The notes beneath the pieces are model-generated. The model was given only the letters and a program-made list of their open reading frames with translations, was not told the origin of the DNA and searched no databases. From the NCBI GenBank assembly GCA_013399895.1, contig VXBA01003437.1, forward strand, positions 1,254,597-1,318,596: DNA of 64,000 nt, given 5' to 3'. The DNA comes from Serilophus lunatus (taxonomy: Eukaryota > Chordata > Aves > Passeriformes > Eurylaimidae). This document shows positions 13,074 to 25,777 of the stretch, in pieces (positions within the stretch are counted from its first letter, which is position 1; each line of letters starts with the position of its first letter). A program made the position numbers and the translations under genes.

Positions 13074-15420
13074 TATATGTATATATAACTATAATTAAAA
13101 GACCCAAATAAGCAAGAAAATACCACTTCCACGTGCTTCGGATTAGGGTACATTTTTAATCCACAACCCATTTCTCCTCTCACACAGGAGTATATAGGAG
13201 ATATGTAACCCATTAGTTAAACCCTGTTTTTTCAAGGAACAGACTGCAACTAAGGAGATCTAAGACTATTTATTATGGTTTGATACATGTAACTAACACA
13301 GAGAAACCTCTAGTACCATAAATGGCAAAAGGAACTTTTTGTCTCAGCATTTTCTAGTCTTAATCAGCATATTGCATGAGCTGATCATTAATATTTTAAA
13401 GACAAATAAAGTATGTAATGAAATTTTAGAGACATCTGACCTACTAAAATATTTTTGAAAGCTAAGGCTCAAAATGACTGTATGTGTGTCAGTTAAGTGG
13501 GTCTCCTGCTAACTCAGGAGAGGTCAGAAGGGAAGTTAAGTATCTGCTAAGTGCCATAATACACATGCTGTTTAAAATACACATTCCTGAGTAGGGAAAT
13601 TTAAAAGCTAGCAAAACAGCCACCATTCAAAGACACAATTAAGAGAACTACGGAGGTGAAGAAGATTCTATCACCTCCAAGGCTCCAAATGATCAATGAT
13701 TTTCATTCAAGCAATTTTTGAATAATTTGGAATGCACAAAGACTATTCTGAGAAATACATCAAGTTTAATTACATGTAACTAAAGCCAAATGATGTAAAA
13801 CCCATCATGAAATGATGAAATAAAGTGTTTACATCACTTAATACAGCAAAAAGAAATAAGCAGAGTAAAGAAAAAGGGCAAAAATCTGTTTATTTACCCT
13901 TTACTTCTGAAAACTGCTACATAGGTGGCTTCAAATGCACTGTGCACTAACACCAGTGCTTCAAAAGCATAACTGATAATTGTGGGGATGTACAAGCCTA
14001 TTAAATACTAACTCATTTGGAAGGAATTTAGTTTAAAACTAGCATTTATATTTAAAACTAAAACATGGAGTAAAAGCAATGCAAAATTTCAAGTTTGAAA
14101 CTTTGTTTGAGCTTAAGGATAGTAACTGTCTCTTACTATTCAAACATAGAACCTAAATACTATATACAGAATTAAACCTATCACTGCCATATGGCAGTTC
14201 AAGATGATGTTGCCATTGAAATAAACAGGTAGACTGCATGAACGCCCCATGTAGTGCCACACCCCTGCTGCTGCAGGTCTGTCCTACTCACCACTTTGAC
14301 TGTTGCCTGCATTCTTTAAGGAAAACTGAAGGTTTAGGGATACAGAACCTGACACACATTTTTATGTGACCATAATGCATCATCTTACTGCAAAGGATAA
14401 AAACACCACATTTGACATTTACTGCAACAACAAAGACAACAAAACTATCAGCTGTGGGTTTTGCCTGGTTTGTCCTGGATGAGGGGCACTGTAGAGCATC
14501 AGTAAACCCAGCTAGTACAGCTGTTTCTAAAAATGTTTGGCTGTTTATTTCCTTTAAGTCTTTAGTTTTATGACTAATATTATGTCTAGCAACTTTTGGT
14601 GACCACAAAAAATATCCTGTTTGCAGATCCATCCAGCTGGCAGGCTAGTTTTGTTTGTCTGCAGTTGGTGAGACTGCTTGACTTCTTGCAGCATCCAGAG
14701 ACATCTGCATTCTCTGTGTCAGTTTCAGTGGGTTCTTGAAATTTTCTCTTTATAGTTCTCTATGTAAGTGGGATTTAAAGGCCTCCAGATAACTGAACTA
14801 ATAATATTTACAAAAACTAAAACAGTATCATATTAGTGTTTACTGAACTCTAGGATTTCTTGGATTTTAAAATCTGAATTGACACTCACTGAGGGCCTGA
14901 CTCAATGCTCCTGTTAATAGAAGATGCACATCACTTTAGATTCTTGAGTATTCTCTACACTGAATCTGTAGTATCTGCATTTCTTACTTAACTATTTTGC
15001 TCAAAAATTAAGACCTTTAAAAAATTTCATTCTTGACTCTTGAAACTGTCAGACAAAAACTACACAACTAATTGAGTGCATTTAAAAGTAATTTAAGATA
15101 AATTATTGAGTCTCTCGCCAGTTCTTCATAAAGAAAACTGTTATAAATTCCAAATCTATTTTGTGACAGTCATGTCTAAGTGAATATTTAAAAGGAAAAG
15201 AAAATTTACATACATTAAGTTAAATTTAAAGACAAAACCTTTCAAATCATTTCTGTATGAGCTATAAATATAAATTAGTCTCATTTGCTTTTTCAAAAGC
15301 AGCCTAGTATCTGATTAAAATGCATCTCCTCTACTTCAGCACTATATTGCACACCAAAATCCTTTAACACAGTAACTTTTGAAGAACCACAATATAAAAA
15401 AATAGCTATTAAGACAAAGG

Positions 15421-15853
15421 AGGGCCACAGGAATGGTGAAGGATCTGGAGGGGAAGCCTAATGAGGAGCAGGTGAGGTGACTTGATCTGTTCAGCCTGGA
15501 GAAGAAAGACTGAGGGGAGACCTCACCGCAGCTACAACCTCTGTGTGAGGGGAAGAGGAGGGGCAGACTCCATCTCTTCTTCTCTGTGGTGACCAGTGAC
15601 AGGACTTAAGGAAAAGACAGGAAGCTGAATCAGGGGAGGTTTATGTTGGATATCAGGAAAAAGATTTTCACCTAGAGGGTAGTTGAATACTGGAACAGAC
15701 TCCTCATGGAAAAGGTCACAGCACCAAGCCTGACAGTTTGGAAAACATTCTCAGGCACATTGTGTGATTCCTGGGGTGTCCTTTACAGGGCCAGGATTTG
15801 GACTCAATGATCCTGGTGGATCCCTTCTAACTCAGCATATTCTACGATTCTGT
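15421..15853 (+). mobile_element. CR1 LINE, 5'-truncated 3' end
   Basis: About 430 bases follow the CR1 ORF2 C-terminal region and 3' UTR: CTGTTCAGCCTGGAGAAG, then GGACTCAATGATCCTGGTGG and an ending near CTACGATTCTG. The reading frame is broken by indels and stops, indicating an older copy than the one at 39 kb. It is inserted antisense to PHF21A. Confidence 0.88.
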
Positions 15854-18800
15854 TAAAAGCAGACCTACAATGAATTTTTTACCCCAAATGAAAGTACCTT
15901 GATGGGTCACCAAACATCCCTTATTTTGAACTTCTATGATGAATAATATTCAGTTCTCTAAATACCAGCAGAAATACTTGACACTTAGATGATAACCAGC
16001 TGCCTTACAGAGAGATATTTTCTCTGTGAGATTTAAGAAGCAGTCCTGGTCTGGTAAGAAGAAATCCTAACATTTAGGACAAAGTGAGATTTTGCTGATT
16101 TTCATTCATTTGAAGTGGATGATTTCAATACAGTGAAACATCCCAGTAACTCATTTCTGAAGAGTCCCACTGTATGGAAGAAACACATATCAAACCAGCC
16201 TTTAAGTACAGGATTCCTGCGTACTACAGAAGACAAGATGTTGAGAAAGTAGTTCTTATATGGCGGGTAGCATTCAATCTTGGGCAGCCAGTAAGACTTT
16301 CTCATTTGGAAAAAACCTTATAAATTGAAAGGCTGCTTCTGTTTCCAAGTTTCAAACAGACAGCAGTACCCTTTAGGCCACCCAATTTTAATTGTGCAGC
16401 AGACAAATTTTAGGAGCTTAGTGTTCCAGGATGCTATACAATACTTCCCATCTATTATTTACTTGAAAATGGGATACTTCTGTTTCTAGAGATATACGAC
16501 AAAATTTAGAATGACATTCTTGGATTCTCCAACTCATTTTGACCAAGTTGATTGCTGAAGTATTTATTACCAGCCCAAAGGTGTGTGTGGAACTTGGATG
16601 CTAGAAAGCTGCTGACAATCACGTGCTTGCACACCACTCTGGGCTGGCCATAACTCTAAAGGACAAACTGCTGCTCTGAACACTTGTCACACTGGAATGA
16701 AAATGAAGCCATTTATAAAGAGAGAGCATGGATATGGAGCAGGACTCCACAGGTTTCAGTACTGTCAAGTATTTGACTTTTCAGAAGTCTAAAATAAAGG
16801 GATAGGCATTTGCTGTTCTGCAGGACATTAGGCAGCTCTAAAGCATATGCCTCAAAAATTCACATCTTATAGTTCCAATGTAATTTTTCTCTGTTTTTAA
16901 AGGAAAAATAAGGTAAACAAGTTCTGCCTTTCTATAAACAGTACAAACAATCTCTGAGGTTTTTCTGAGAATAAGGGAAAAGCTGTCTCACTTCTTCCTA
17001 TACAGGGTCAAACCTGAAATCAACTTTTTATAAAGTGTACATGCATTTGGCCCTCTCATGTCTCCTTAGTGTGTCATCTTCTCTCTAAACCACCTCAACG
17101 TATTATCACATTCATCTCAGTCATTTTCAAAGCTATGCATGAGGAGTTGAACTGAGTGGTTCCACAATGCACTGTGAGGGTGTAACACATGACCCATATG
17201 CTGGAAAACACCAGCTAATGCTGTCTGCCCTTGTTGGCTGTCTTCTCGGTGTAGTACCGTTAAACAAGACTATTTACTAATAAAAGCATTTTAGCTCATA
17301 GCTGTACTACAGGCAGTAACTCATAGCACAAAAACCCCACAATCTCAAGAAGTGGCTTATTTTCAAATCAAGTACCAGGCAGCAGACAAGCTTTTGTCTG
17401 TATTCTAAGCATTGGGCACATTTTCTCTCTTCTCCTTCCAAAATTCAACACACTTTGGAAAAGCTGGGGACCAAATAGCTTCAATAGCAACTAAAGATCC
17501 ATAAGGCTCTGAAAAGCAGATCCCTGGATATGATTCCTTTTCTAATCCTGATACACTCAGAATGAATCAAAATACTGTTTCTGTGGCTGTGAAGGTGTTC
17601 CACTGAGGCGTGCACAACGGAGCGGAATGAACTACTTTAATCTGTCTTTACTTATAAAAATCATTAGTAGATTTAATCCTTCTTCCCAGCAGCCAAATAA
17701 GTGCTATACAACACAGTCTAAATCCCAGTCATCATCATCTAATGTTTTACTTTTCCTTCAAGTGTAAAAAGGAAAAGAGAATAGCAGGCCTTGAAATAAC
17801 TACTGATGTGTGAGGTTATCCAGCAAGTCAAAACATGCAGGAGCACCTAATAACCAACTCTCACCATCCAAAGGGGATTTTCAAGGAAATACTGTAGCTT
17901 AATTGCCCATTTTCCACCGACAATGTTGATTTTCAAGCAGAGCAGGCTATTTTGGAGCTATGCCCTGGCTTATATCGAGATGAAAGATGTATCCAACTAG
18001 GTTCAATTAAAAAAGTTCTCCAGCTGCCTCCAAATCTGGCTTAAATACAACATTAACTCAAAAATTAAAAGCTGAGCCAGAAAATCAGCGCTGAAACAAG
18101 AGTAACAGGAGAGAGGTACGGAGATTTTTTTTTCTTCTTTTTAATGATATCACAAAATGGTCACTTTCATTTCCTAAACTGAGTTCCTCCAATGCTAATG
18201 GACATTAGATATGCAAAAATTAAGTTCACAAACCAACAGTGAAAAGTCTAGGCAGCTACATTAAGAGAAAAATGGGAAACCCAAGTTTAGATGCCAGTAT
18301 GGGTTTAATCATGATTTAAGCATTACAAAAGGTCTGAGAGAGCTTAGCAATGCTTCAGTCATATACAAATGATCATAAGTTTTGCAAGAGAGTTTTCGGC
18401 AAAAGAGGCAGCAGGGAGAGATGCGTGCACTCTGTCTATCTACAGTCATCTGTGCAACATTCAGAATTTGCTTCGGCCAGTTTGTCTTGAGAATATGGAA
18501 GATGATAACTTAACAAGAAGTCATTATATTCACATTTTCACACAAAATTTCAATGCAAATTAAATAAATACCAAAGATTAAAATAGTCAGCTCATGCAGA
18601 TTTCTCAAACAAACGTTCACCTTCTAAACAGGTGCTGTTCACACTGAACAGAGGGTTCAAAAGTGTCTGACAATTCACTGAGACAGTTAATCATTCCTCC
18701 TTATGTCCAGACAGACCAGTATCTTTTCGACAGGAAAAATGAGTGACTACTACAAACCATCTAAGAAAGGAATCTACAAACAGTAGTTCTTCATTTATTT

Positions 18801-21330
18801 TAAGACTGCTTTATAAACAGCTGGCATAAATGGATGCTTCCAGTTACATAGAAATTAGCATATCTTTATCATTCATGCCATTTACTTAAGAAAGATCAGT
18901 GTTTAATAATATGTACAGATCCAGATAAACAACTGGAACTAAAATTAAGCACCACCTGCCTAAAGTTACTACTAACTAAACGTTCATATGGTATATTTGC
19001 ACACTTGGTCCATTGCTGACAGAGTAACTGGCATTTTAATATGCCCCAATGAACCTTGAAGAAAGGAGGTATCAGAAATTCTACATAAAACTGGCAGGAG
19101 TGAGAAGTGGCTTCATTATTTATTCCTAGATTTTGAGCCCTGAATGGTGTTAATCTGGTGTACCTACAAACACACAGGCCCATGTTGCCTACACAAGCAT
19201 TTCTTTCCTACCTGGTAGCTGCACTCAATTTCCTTCCTGCTCTCCAGCTTTCTTGCACTTACTTTCCTCTCACCAAATCACTGCTTCTTCTCTTCACAGA
19301 ACATGATGGAACATGTTTTGGGTACAATTTTCTGGTAATGTGTTCAGAAAGCCTCCATAAAAATTCACCTTTACTATGATTGACAACTGTTTAAGAGGAA
19401 CAGTCTCACAGGATGAATTCATGCAGATTACCAATCTTTTCATTACTCAGTTATGGTACCTGTAATAAATATAGCAACACTAAAGCTTAAAGCTATTCCT
19501 GACAGTTTTTGAATACTTAAATAACAAGTTTCCTTTGTCAATCTAAACCACATGTTTACATTTATTCAACTATACAAAACCAAGGTTAAATTACACTTCC
19601 ATTTTCTAAATCTTCCCCAAATCTCTTTTCTCATTATTTACTATTTAGTGGCAATATTAAAAGGGTCTCACTCTGAACAGACAGGATTTAGAATAACGTC
19701 ATCTACCTCAAATTGTTGCAACTTGAAATGCATGAAAAATTCACTAGATTTTTCTATTCATAATAGAAATAAGCTTGCTTTTATGGTGTGCATTTTTTCC
19801 TAAATATATTCAGTTTCAACTGTTCTTCACAGTAAAGTATATAAATTTTTCCCCCATGAAAAAATAAAACCACAAGTACCCCTATGCTAACAACTATTTT
19901 TGAGTATTTTCCCATCTATATATACACACAGCTCTTCAAAAATCAAAGTAACAAAGGGATTCACTTTATTCTTTCCATGTCAAGAGTAAATGCATTCAAA
20001 AACAAGTGAGTTTTCAGAACATTGTTTTCTTGAAGATTCAATGAATTTCACTGCATCTACAGTAAGAAACATTTCCATTTTATTTTAAAATATAAGGGAG
20101 TCATATGATTTCTTTAGTGCATGCTTATCACCATCACCTTTTTACCACACAGTCAAAAGACTGTTCCTGTAAGCTTTCTTCCAAATTTAAGACAGAATAT
20201 TGCTTCAACTTTTCCAAAAGACTGTGATAAGGACATACGTAGAAAGTCCTCTGAATTTGACACAATATTGCTAAAAAACCCACCAAAAACAACAACTTTT
20301 TTTGCTGCTCACTTCTTTATAGTTCTTTAGTCAAATAAACATGACCTCTTCCTTGTCACTGGAAATAAGTACTGATTCATACTCAATCATAAGTTCATAT
20401 TAATTTTTTTTAAATTAACTATAGGAGAAAAGAGGCAGAAAAACAGGTGCTACTTCAAGATTACATCCCTCCTATTCCTCTGTGCTAGGCCTGCTCTACC
20501 TCAGTCTTTCACTAGTGCCACTGATAACAATCTCCACTCCATCTCCCCAAAGTAAAAAAAGTTATACACTGGTAAACTTCCTCACAGAAAAATTTAAAAA
20601 ATGGTTTTATTGTAAAAGTGTATTTAACCCAGATAAAAGCTAAGCAGCGATAAGTAATTGTCAGTAAAAGTCTACAAATCAAAATGCCAAAGGAAGACCT
20701 GATCATAGAACAAAATATGAAGGAAAGACTACTAAGACAATGACTTTCTTCCAAAGATGTGAAAACATAATAAAAACCCAGTGCTCCACAGCAACAGAAT
20801 TAATTTGTATTTACAACTCAAGGTTAGATTTGGCAATGACAGCTGTTCTGCAAAAAATTACTTGACTTCTCTTTATTGAGAGGGGTGGGGGAAGAAAGAA
20901 GAAACCAGTTTTAAAACCAATGCATTCAGGGTTTCCAAACTCACAGCTGAGAAGCAAGACTGTTAAACTGAATTCACCTTACTGCCCTCAGATTAGAAAA
21001 AGGTAAGCACAGATTAGAACTCTGTCATAATAACATAAAAAGACTAGCAAAGGAAAATCTGTTTCTCTGAAGGACTCTTGCTTGCTGCCTTTTAAATGCA
21101 AGTTATCTTTAAGTAAGTTTTTTCTCTTTTTTCCAGTTTTTCTTTCATGAGAACACAGCATACATGGCTCCATTGCCTCTCAGGTGAAACAAATCAAAGC
21201 ATTTATTTTTGCCTCTGACATTTTCAAAAAAGCCCACATAAATATATGACATACCTTATGCCATAACAGTTCGACCATGCATCAGCTAACAAAGTTCCTT
21301 AGGTTTAAGCCTACACACTGTACAGCCTAC

Positions 21331-21377
21331 CTGCTTTCTTTTTGGATGTTGCCCGATCTCCTCAATTTCACAAACTT
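21331..21377 (-). other. Exon-like segment downstream of last coding exon seen
   Basis: A 47-base minus-strand segment lies between ATTCTTTTCAG and a CAG / GTAGGC donor. It is 2.5 kb downstream of the last confirmed coding exon. One frame reads VCEIEEIGQHPKRKQ, but phase-0 entry after SEKQ gives KFVKLRRSGN and a frameshift on exit. It does not match the PHF21A residues expected next. Confidence 0.2.
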
Positions 21378-22682
21378 CTGAAAAGAATTGTCATTATTAA
21401 TTCTCAGCAAGACACCCAAGCCACCGTGAGTCACTGCAGCAACTGGCAGCAAGTGTCAGCACTACTCTCACAATGCCTTAGAAAAGGAGAGAAGTCCTAA
21501 AGCAACTGAAAGCTTTTAGCTAACCTATTGCTGACTTGGTTCTTGCACAAACCTTCATGCAACTTCATTTAATGAGAGAGCAAAGAAAAAAACGTGCATT
21601 AGGGTGACATAACATTTCAGAAGCCAGAAATATTTCATTATTCTGCCTCTCTATGCCACTGTCTCATAGTAGGGCCACCACACAGGCTGGAACTTTAGTT
21701 TTTCACACTTCATTAAAAGCTTATTGAACAGTGACAATTATGCCTCCCATAACTGTCCACAGTGGAGTTCAGCTATCAGTTCATTCACTGGACATCAGGC
21801 ATCAAAAACTACTTGGGTAGAGACAGATAACACATGTTGTGCTCTTTCTTAAGACATGCACTGCACAATGTAAAGCATTTATTTACTATGCAAAACTGCA
21901 CATTTCTCCATGTTGTGTGAAAATTAAACTGTCGAATAATCTCCCCATAAAACAAATTACAATAATTGTTTTGCCCAAAGAGAAATGAAAGTGAGAACAG
22001 GAAAAAGGGCTTTGTTTTAGTCTCTAAGATGCTGCTTAACTCTACGCTGCTAAGCCACTGATATCTATGCAGCAGACTCCTGCAAGTAAGAGTGAGCACT
22101 TCTTTGCATAGGGAAGTTGTGGTTATTTTCCCAGAATTCACACTTGCCATGACCACCGCATTGTATCAGCCATACTGCTTTAACAACACTACCATCTGTG
22201 TCACCAGCAGCAGATACAACAATTAGTAAAACTTGAACAATCATAGAGAAGTTCACTATTGTTTTTCTGATAATCAAAACCAACAAAAATACGAAGAAAG
22301 AAACTACTTCATATTGACTGTATTCTCTGTGTGGTAGAAGTGAAGTCAGAATCTTGTTATTTCGAAGTCTTTGGAGAACTTAACCCATGTTCATCTCATG
22401 AACAAGTGTGCTTGAGCTGTAATTTTCAGCAGAAAAGATACAGCTGCATTTCTAGTGATGGGTAATTTAAAATACATGTTAGTATAGACCATTCTGTAAC
22501 ATCAACTTCAAAAAGTTGCAAATACAAGTTCAAAAGTTTTGGTGAGATGTACTTGCTTTCTTACACCCACTTGCTATCACACTGTCCGTCCTGCTCATCA
22601 TGTGAACTGGTTGTCAATACGAGTTGCTTCGTGGCATCAAGACAAGCTAATTTTGAAATTACCATGGGCATCCAGAGCTTAC

Positions 22683-22704
22683 CAGAGAATCCTGAAATGG
22701 CTTG
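22683..22704 (-). other. Microexon-like segment (22 bases)
   Basis: On the minus strand a good acceptor (GTGGTTGTGTCTCACAG) is followed by 22 bases starting CAAGCC, then a donor CTG / GTAAGC. The length is not a multiple of three, so inclusion would shift the frame after residue 51. Chance acceptor-donor pairs of this kind are expected in 64 kb. Confidence 0.15.
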
Positions 22705-23550
22705 CTGTGAGACACAACCACACGCAGAGGCTCACGCTGGTTTTAGAGAATAAATCACCTTCAAGAGAGGCATGCTATCACATCAGCACAACTTCAGCTT
22801 TTGTTGAACTAGTACTCTCATTAAAAAATCATTTTCTTTATTATTCTTACATGTTCCTTTCTAGATTCACTGTTCCCCCACTAAAACATACTGTTTTTGT
22901 AAACAAAACTTCTAGATAAAAGTGCTAATCACTATCTGCCCATTTTCTTAGGATAGGTAATTCTCAGAACAGAGCACATGCAGCTAGGAACAGATAAACA
23001 CAGATATCTAGATGTGACACTGATGCATAACTATTTCTACCTATGCACGTGTTCTAAAACGTTCCAACTCTTCAAAAGTGTTGTTTATTGACCTAACTTG
23101 GTTCCATTATTGACACAGTAAGTGATACAATTACGGAAGGAGCCGCTTTCATCAGTTTAAATGGGGATGAGATGGTGTGGTATATGAGGGGCTTGTGTAT
23201 GTTTCTGGGTTGTTTTTTTAAAAACAAAAGCCAGAACAAATTTTGTAGATTTCTAAAGTAACTTATTTTACTTCTGTTTAACCACAAGGCACATCTTCAA
23301 ATTCAACAATCTTTCTATTAGGCATTCAATTATTACTCATACTTTTGATCTGTCAGAGAGAATTCCTACCAAATGGCAGACGTAAGAAAATTGAAGTGTA
23401 ATTTATCATAGTAGAAATACCCAACTAATTTTCAAATTGTCTATTAGGTACCCATAACTGACATGAATTTAGTTGGGCTAGACATGAAGAAAAATTCCAG
23501 CATACTCACCCATATACAAAGTGTGGGCCAACTAAGACAAACTACAGATG

Positions 23551-23580
23551 TGCCTAAACCAGAACAGTCTGGTTTAGGCA
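23551..23580. repeat. Perfect inverted repeat (13 bp stem, 4-nt loop)
   Basis: TGCCTAAACCAGA and its exact reverse complement flank ACAG. In the PHF21A transcript the hairpin lies about 300 bases after the donor of the residue 30-51 exon. Confidence 0.9.
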
Positions 23581-23877
23581 AAGTTCTAAGATAATAATAA
23601 AGGAAGAGATAAAATTCATCCATTTTCCCATCTCCTTTAATATAATACATTAGTTTCAACACAAGAAAAATTGCTATAGCTTCCACTGATTAAACTAGTT
23701 GCTTGTTTGATAGCCTCACAATAACTCATCCTATCTTTTGTTGAGAAATCCAATAAAAATAAAGACTGTCTGGTTGCCCACGCTTATTTTTGTGCCTAAA
23801 AATTTAGCAGCTCTCTTGGAAGCTGGGAAAAGAGACATCTTTAGAACAGGGTGTTAAAAATACATCTGTGTCCCTAC

Positions 23878-23943
23878 CTGTTTCTCACTCAGAGCTGTGA
23901 TTTTGGCTTGAAGTTCATGAAGCTGTTTCTTCAAATCAGCGTT
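23878..23943 (-). CDS. PHF21A: PHF21A coding exon, residues 30-51 (coiled coil)
   Basis: This 66-base exon encodes 22 residues on the minus strand, beginning NADLKKQLHELQ and ending ALSEKQ, in phase 0 at both ends. The acceptor is TTTCTAATCAG and the donor CAG followed by GTAGGG. The peptide is the continuation of DPQ in PHF21A. Leucines and isoleucine spaced 3-4 apart among K, Q and E residues give a clear coiled-coil pattern. In the known protein KRVVEQLRKN follows; that exon is not in this window. As an exon of 66 bases it could also be skipped without a frameshift. Confidence 0.94.
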
Positions 23944-25744
23944 CTGATTAGAAAGAAAAAATATCTGTGAGAAAGATATTCCATTTGTTAACAGAGTAGC
24001 AGGTAGGTGGTTTGTTTTTTTGTTTTGTTTTGTTTTTGCACAGTGTTGTACAAATACAGCACTTCTGGATGTACAGCCCAATAAAATTCAAGAGGCTCAA
24101 AAAAGCCTTACTTAAGTCACTGAGTGCAACAATAATCGGAGGACCTTTCCAGCACTCAGAGAGATAGTGCAGTTTGGAATGAAGATTTTGTTAAAACATC
24201 CATTAGTGCTTATCACATTACAAAGCACATTTGTACATTTCATCAAGTTTACAAATTAAATGAGAAATGTTTGTTAATATGTTAAACAAAATCATACTGT
24301 GTGTTAACAGCATGCTACAATATTTTACCTAAAACATTCTCAACTATGCTACTTATACAAAGACATCATACATTTAACTGTATAGAGCATCAAACATTGA
24401 TTGAATCTTAATTGACACACATAGATATGTTTACCTTCATTTGATAAGTCTTAATTTCCATCTGCATTTATGCCTTAGATTGTACTAAAGGGAATTACAT
24501 TTGCCTTACCACATTGTACACATCATAAGTACTTTGCTTACAAAGCCTTTTCTGAAGATTTGAAAGCCATAAGCACCACTACAAAGATGCAGACAGAAAA
24601 CAATTTTTACCGGGACTTTTTCTCTTACTAAAAATAAATTTTTAAAAAAAATCTGTCCATAGTTTAGAACCAGCAAAGCTCTGCAGAAACATGAGAGGGC
24701 AGCAAGCCTTCCATAATTTTTCTCTTCTTGCAATGTTTTTTTTTGTTCTCATTTATGCTGCACTTTTTACACTAGATTATGCACATTCAGTGACACACAC
24801 AAAAATTAAAACATAGGACTAATATCACTACAGGTACTTCATGCTCAGAGCATATTCCCTGTATCACTCCATTCAACTTTGAAATGTGTTACAATTCCAG
24901 CTTGCAGATAGTCTTCTCCAATTCTAGAAAAATCAGATATTGACTAGTCATCCTCCTTTCTTTTAGATTCCACTGGGATAAATATGCATTAAGAGCACTG
25001 GAAGCAGAGACCAGATTTACTCCTCCTGACTCTAGGAACTTTGTATGGCTGCCTGCAGCATGATCTCACTTTCAGCACTTTCAGATATGAACTGAAAGCA
25101 AACTGCTCCCCAGGTGTTAGTGGACCTGCCCATCAAGTGAGACTCCAATACCATAAGAATAAGGAAGTTCTAGAAAACAGATTTCCCAATACCACCCTAC
25201 TCCCTGTACAACCCTCCCCGTCAGGGCTCCAACTACTTGACTGTTATTAAAAGCTGTGTTCTCACTTCAGGAACTCTGAAATTTTCCAAGGCCAAATGCT
25301 CACTCTTTGGACACTACAATGCTAATAGATAAATTTAAGACAGGCAATCAGAATACAGCCTTAAGCTACATTATTTGAACAAAATTTCTTGGACAGAATA
25401 TTCTATCTCTTCTTGTACTGTGAACCTCCTGGATACTAAAGAAAAAAGTTATTTCTAACAATGGCACCTTTTATAAAGCTCCTACTAGAATCACAAACTT
25501 ACTTCACATTTGAACTGCAACACAGCCCACAAGGGTCACCTGATTTAAACTACTAAGAATACATATGAGGCAAATGTTCCAAAATGGCAAGAGTTTTTGT
25601 TTTGCTTTAAACTGACAGCTGCTGTTTAAAAACTTGTTCATAAGTTTTCTTCTAAACACTGTGTTAGCAAGGAAGAACATGATAAAGGAGTATCTAAAAT
25701 TCTTAAGCTTCATGCACTAAATAATCGAATATAAAAATAGTTAC
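23944..25744 (-). other. PHF21A: PHF21A intron between residues 29 and 30
   Basis: This is a 1.8 kb intron with a GTAACT donor and TAATCAG acceptor, transcribed on the minus strand. A T/G-rich tract lies at about 24,009-24,038. No repeat family or RNA gene was recognised. Confidence 0.85.
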
Positions 25745-25777
25745 CTGTGGATCTTGCTTCATCTGGGCAACCAATTT
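25745..25777 (-). CDS. PHF21A: PHF21A coding exon, residues 19-29
   Basis: This 33-base exon encodes KLVAQMKQDPQ on the minus strand, in phase 0 at both ends. The acceptor is TTTCTTTCTAG immediately before AAATTG, and the donor is CAG followed by GTAACT. The peptide matches the PHF21A segment that follows VHQ in the known protein. The exon is very small but complete. It lies 4.5 kb downstream of the start exon and 1.8 kb upstream of the next coding exon. Skipping it would keep the reading frame, because 33 is a multiple of three. Confidence 0.93.

Larger units (their letters stand above)
1..23877 (-). other. PHF21A: PHF21A intron, distal part (3' end not in window)
   Basis: This AT-rich intronic DNA lies downstream of the exon at 23943-23878. 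I see no coding exon in it. It holds the LTR at about 8,948-9,991, CR1 fragments near 7,866 and 15,421, an A17 run at 7605-7621, an AT palindrome at 13056-13073, a perfect hairpin at 23551-23580 and two weak exon-like segments. The stretches 1-7,800, 10,000-15,400 and 15,860-21,300 hold nothing else I can name. The 135-codon ORF at 10830-11237 shows no recognisable domain and is probably chance. Confidence 0.7.
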
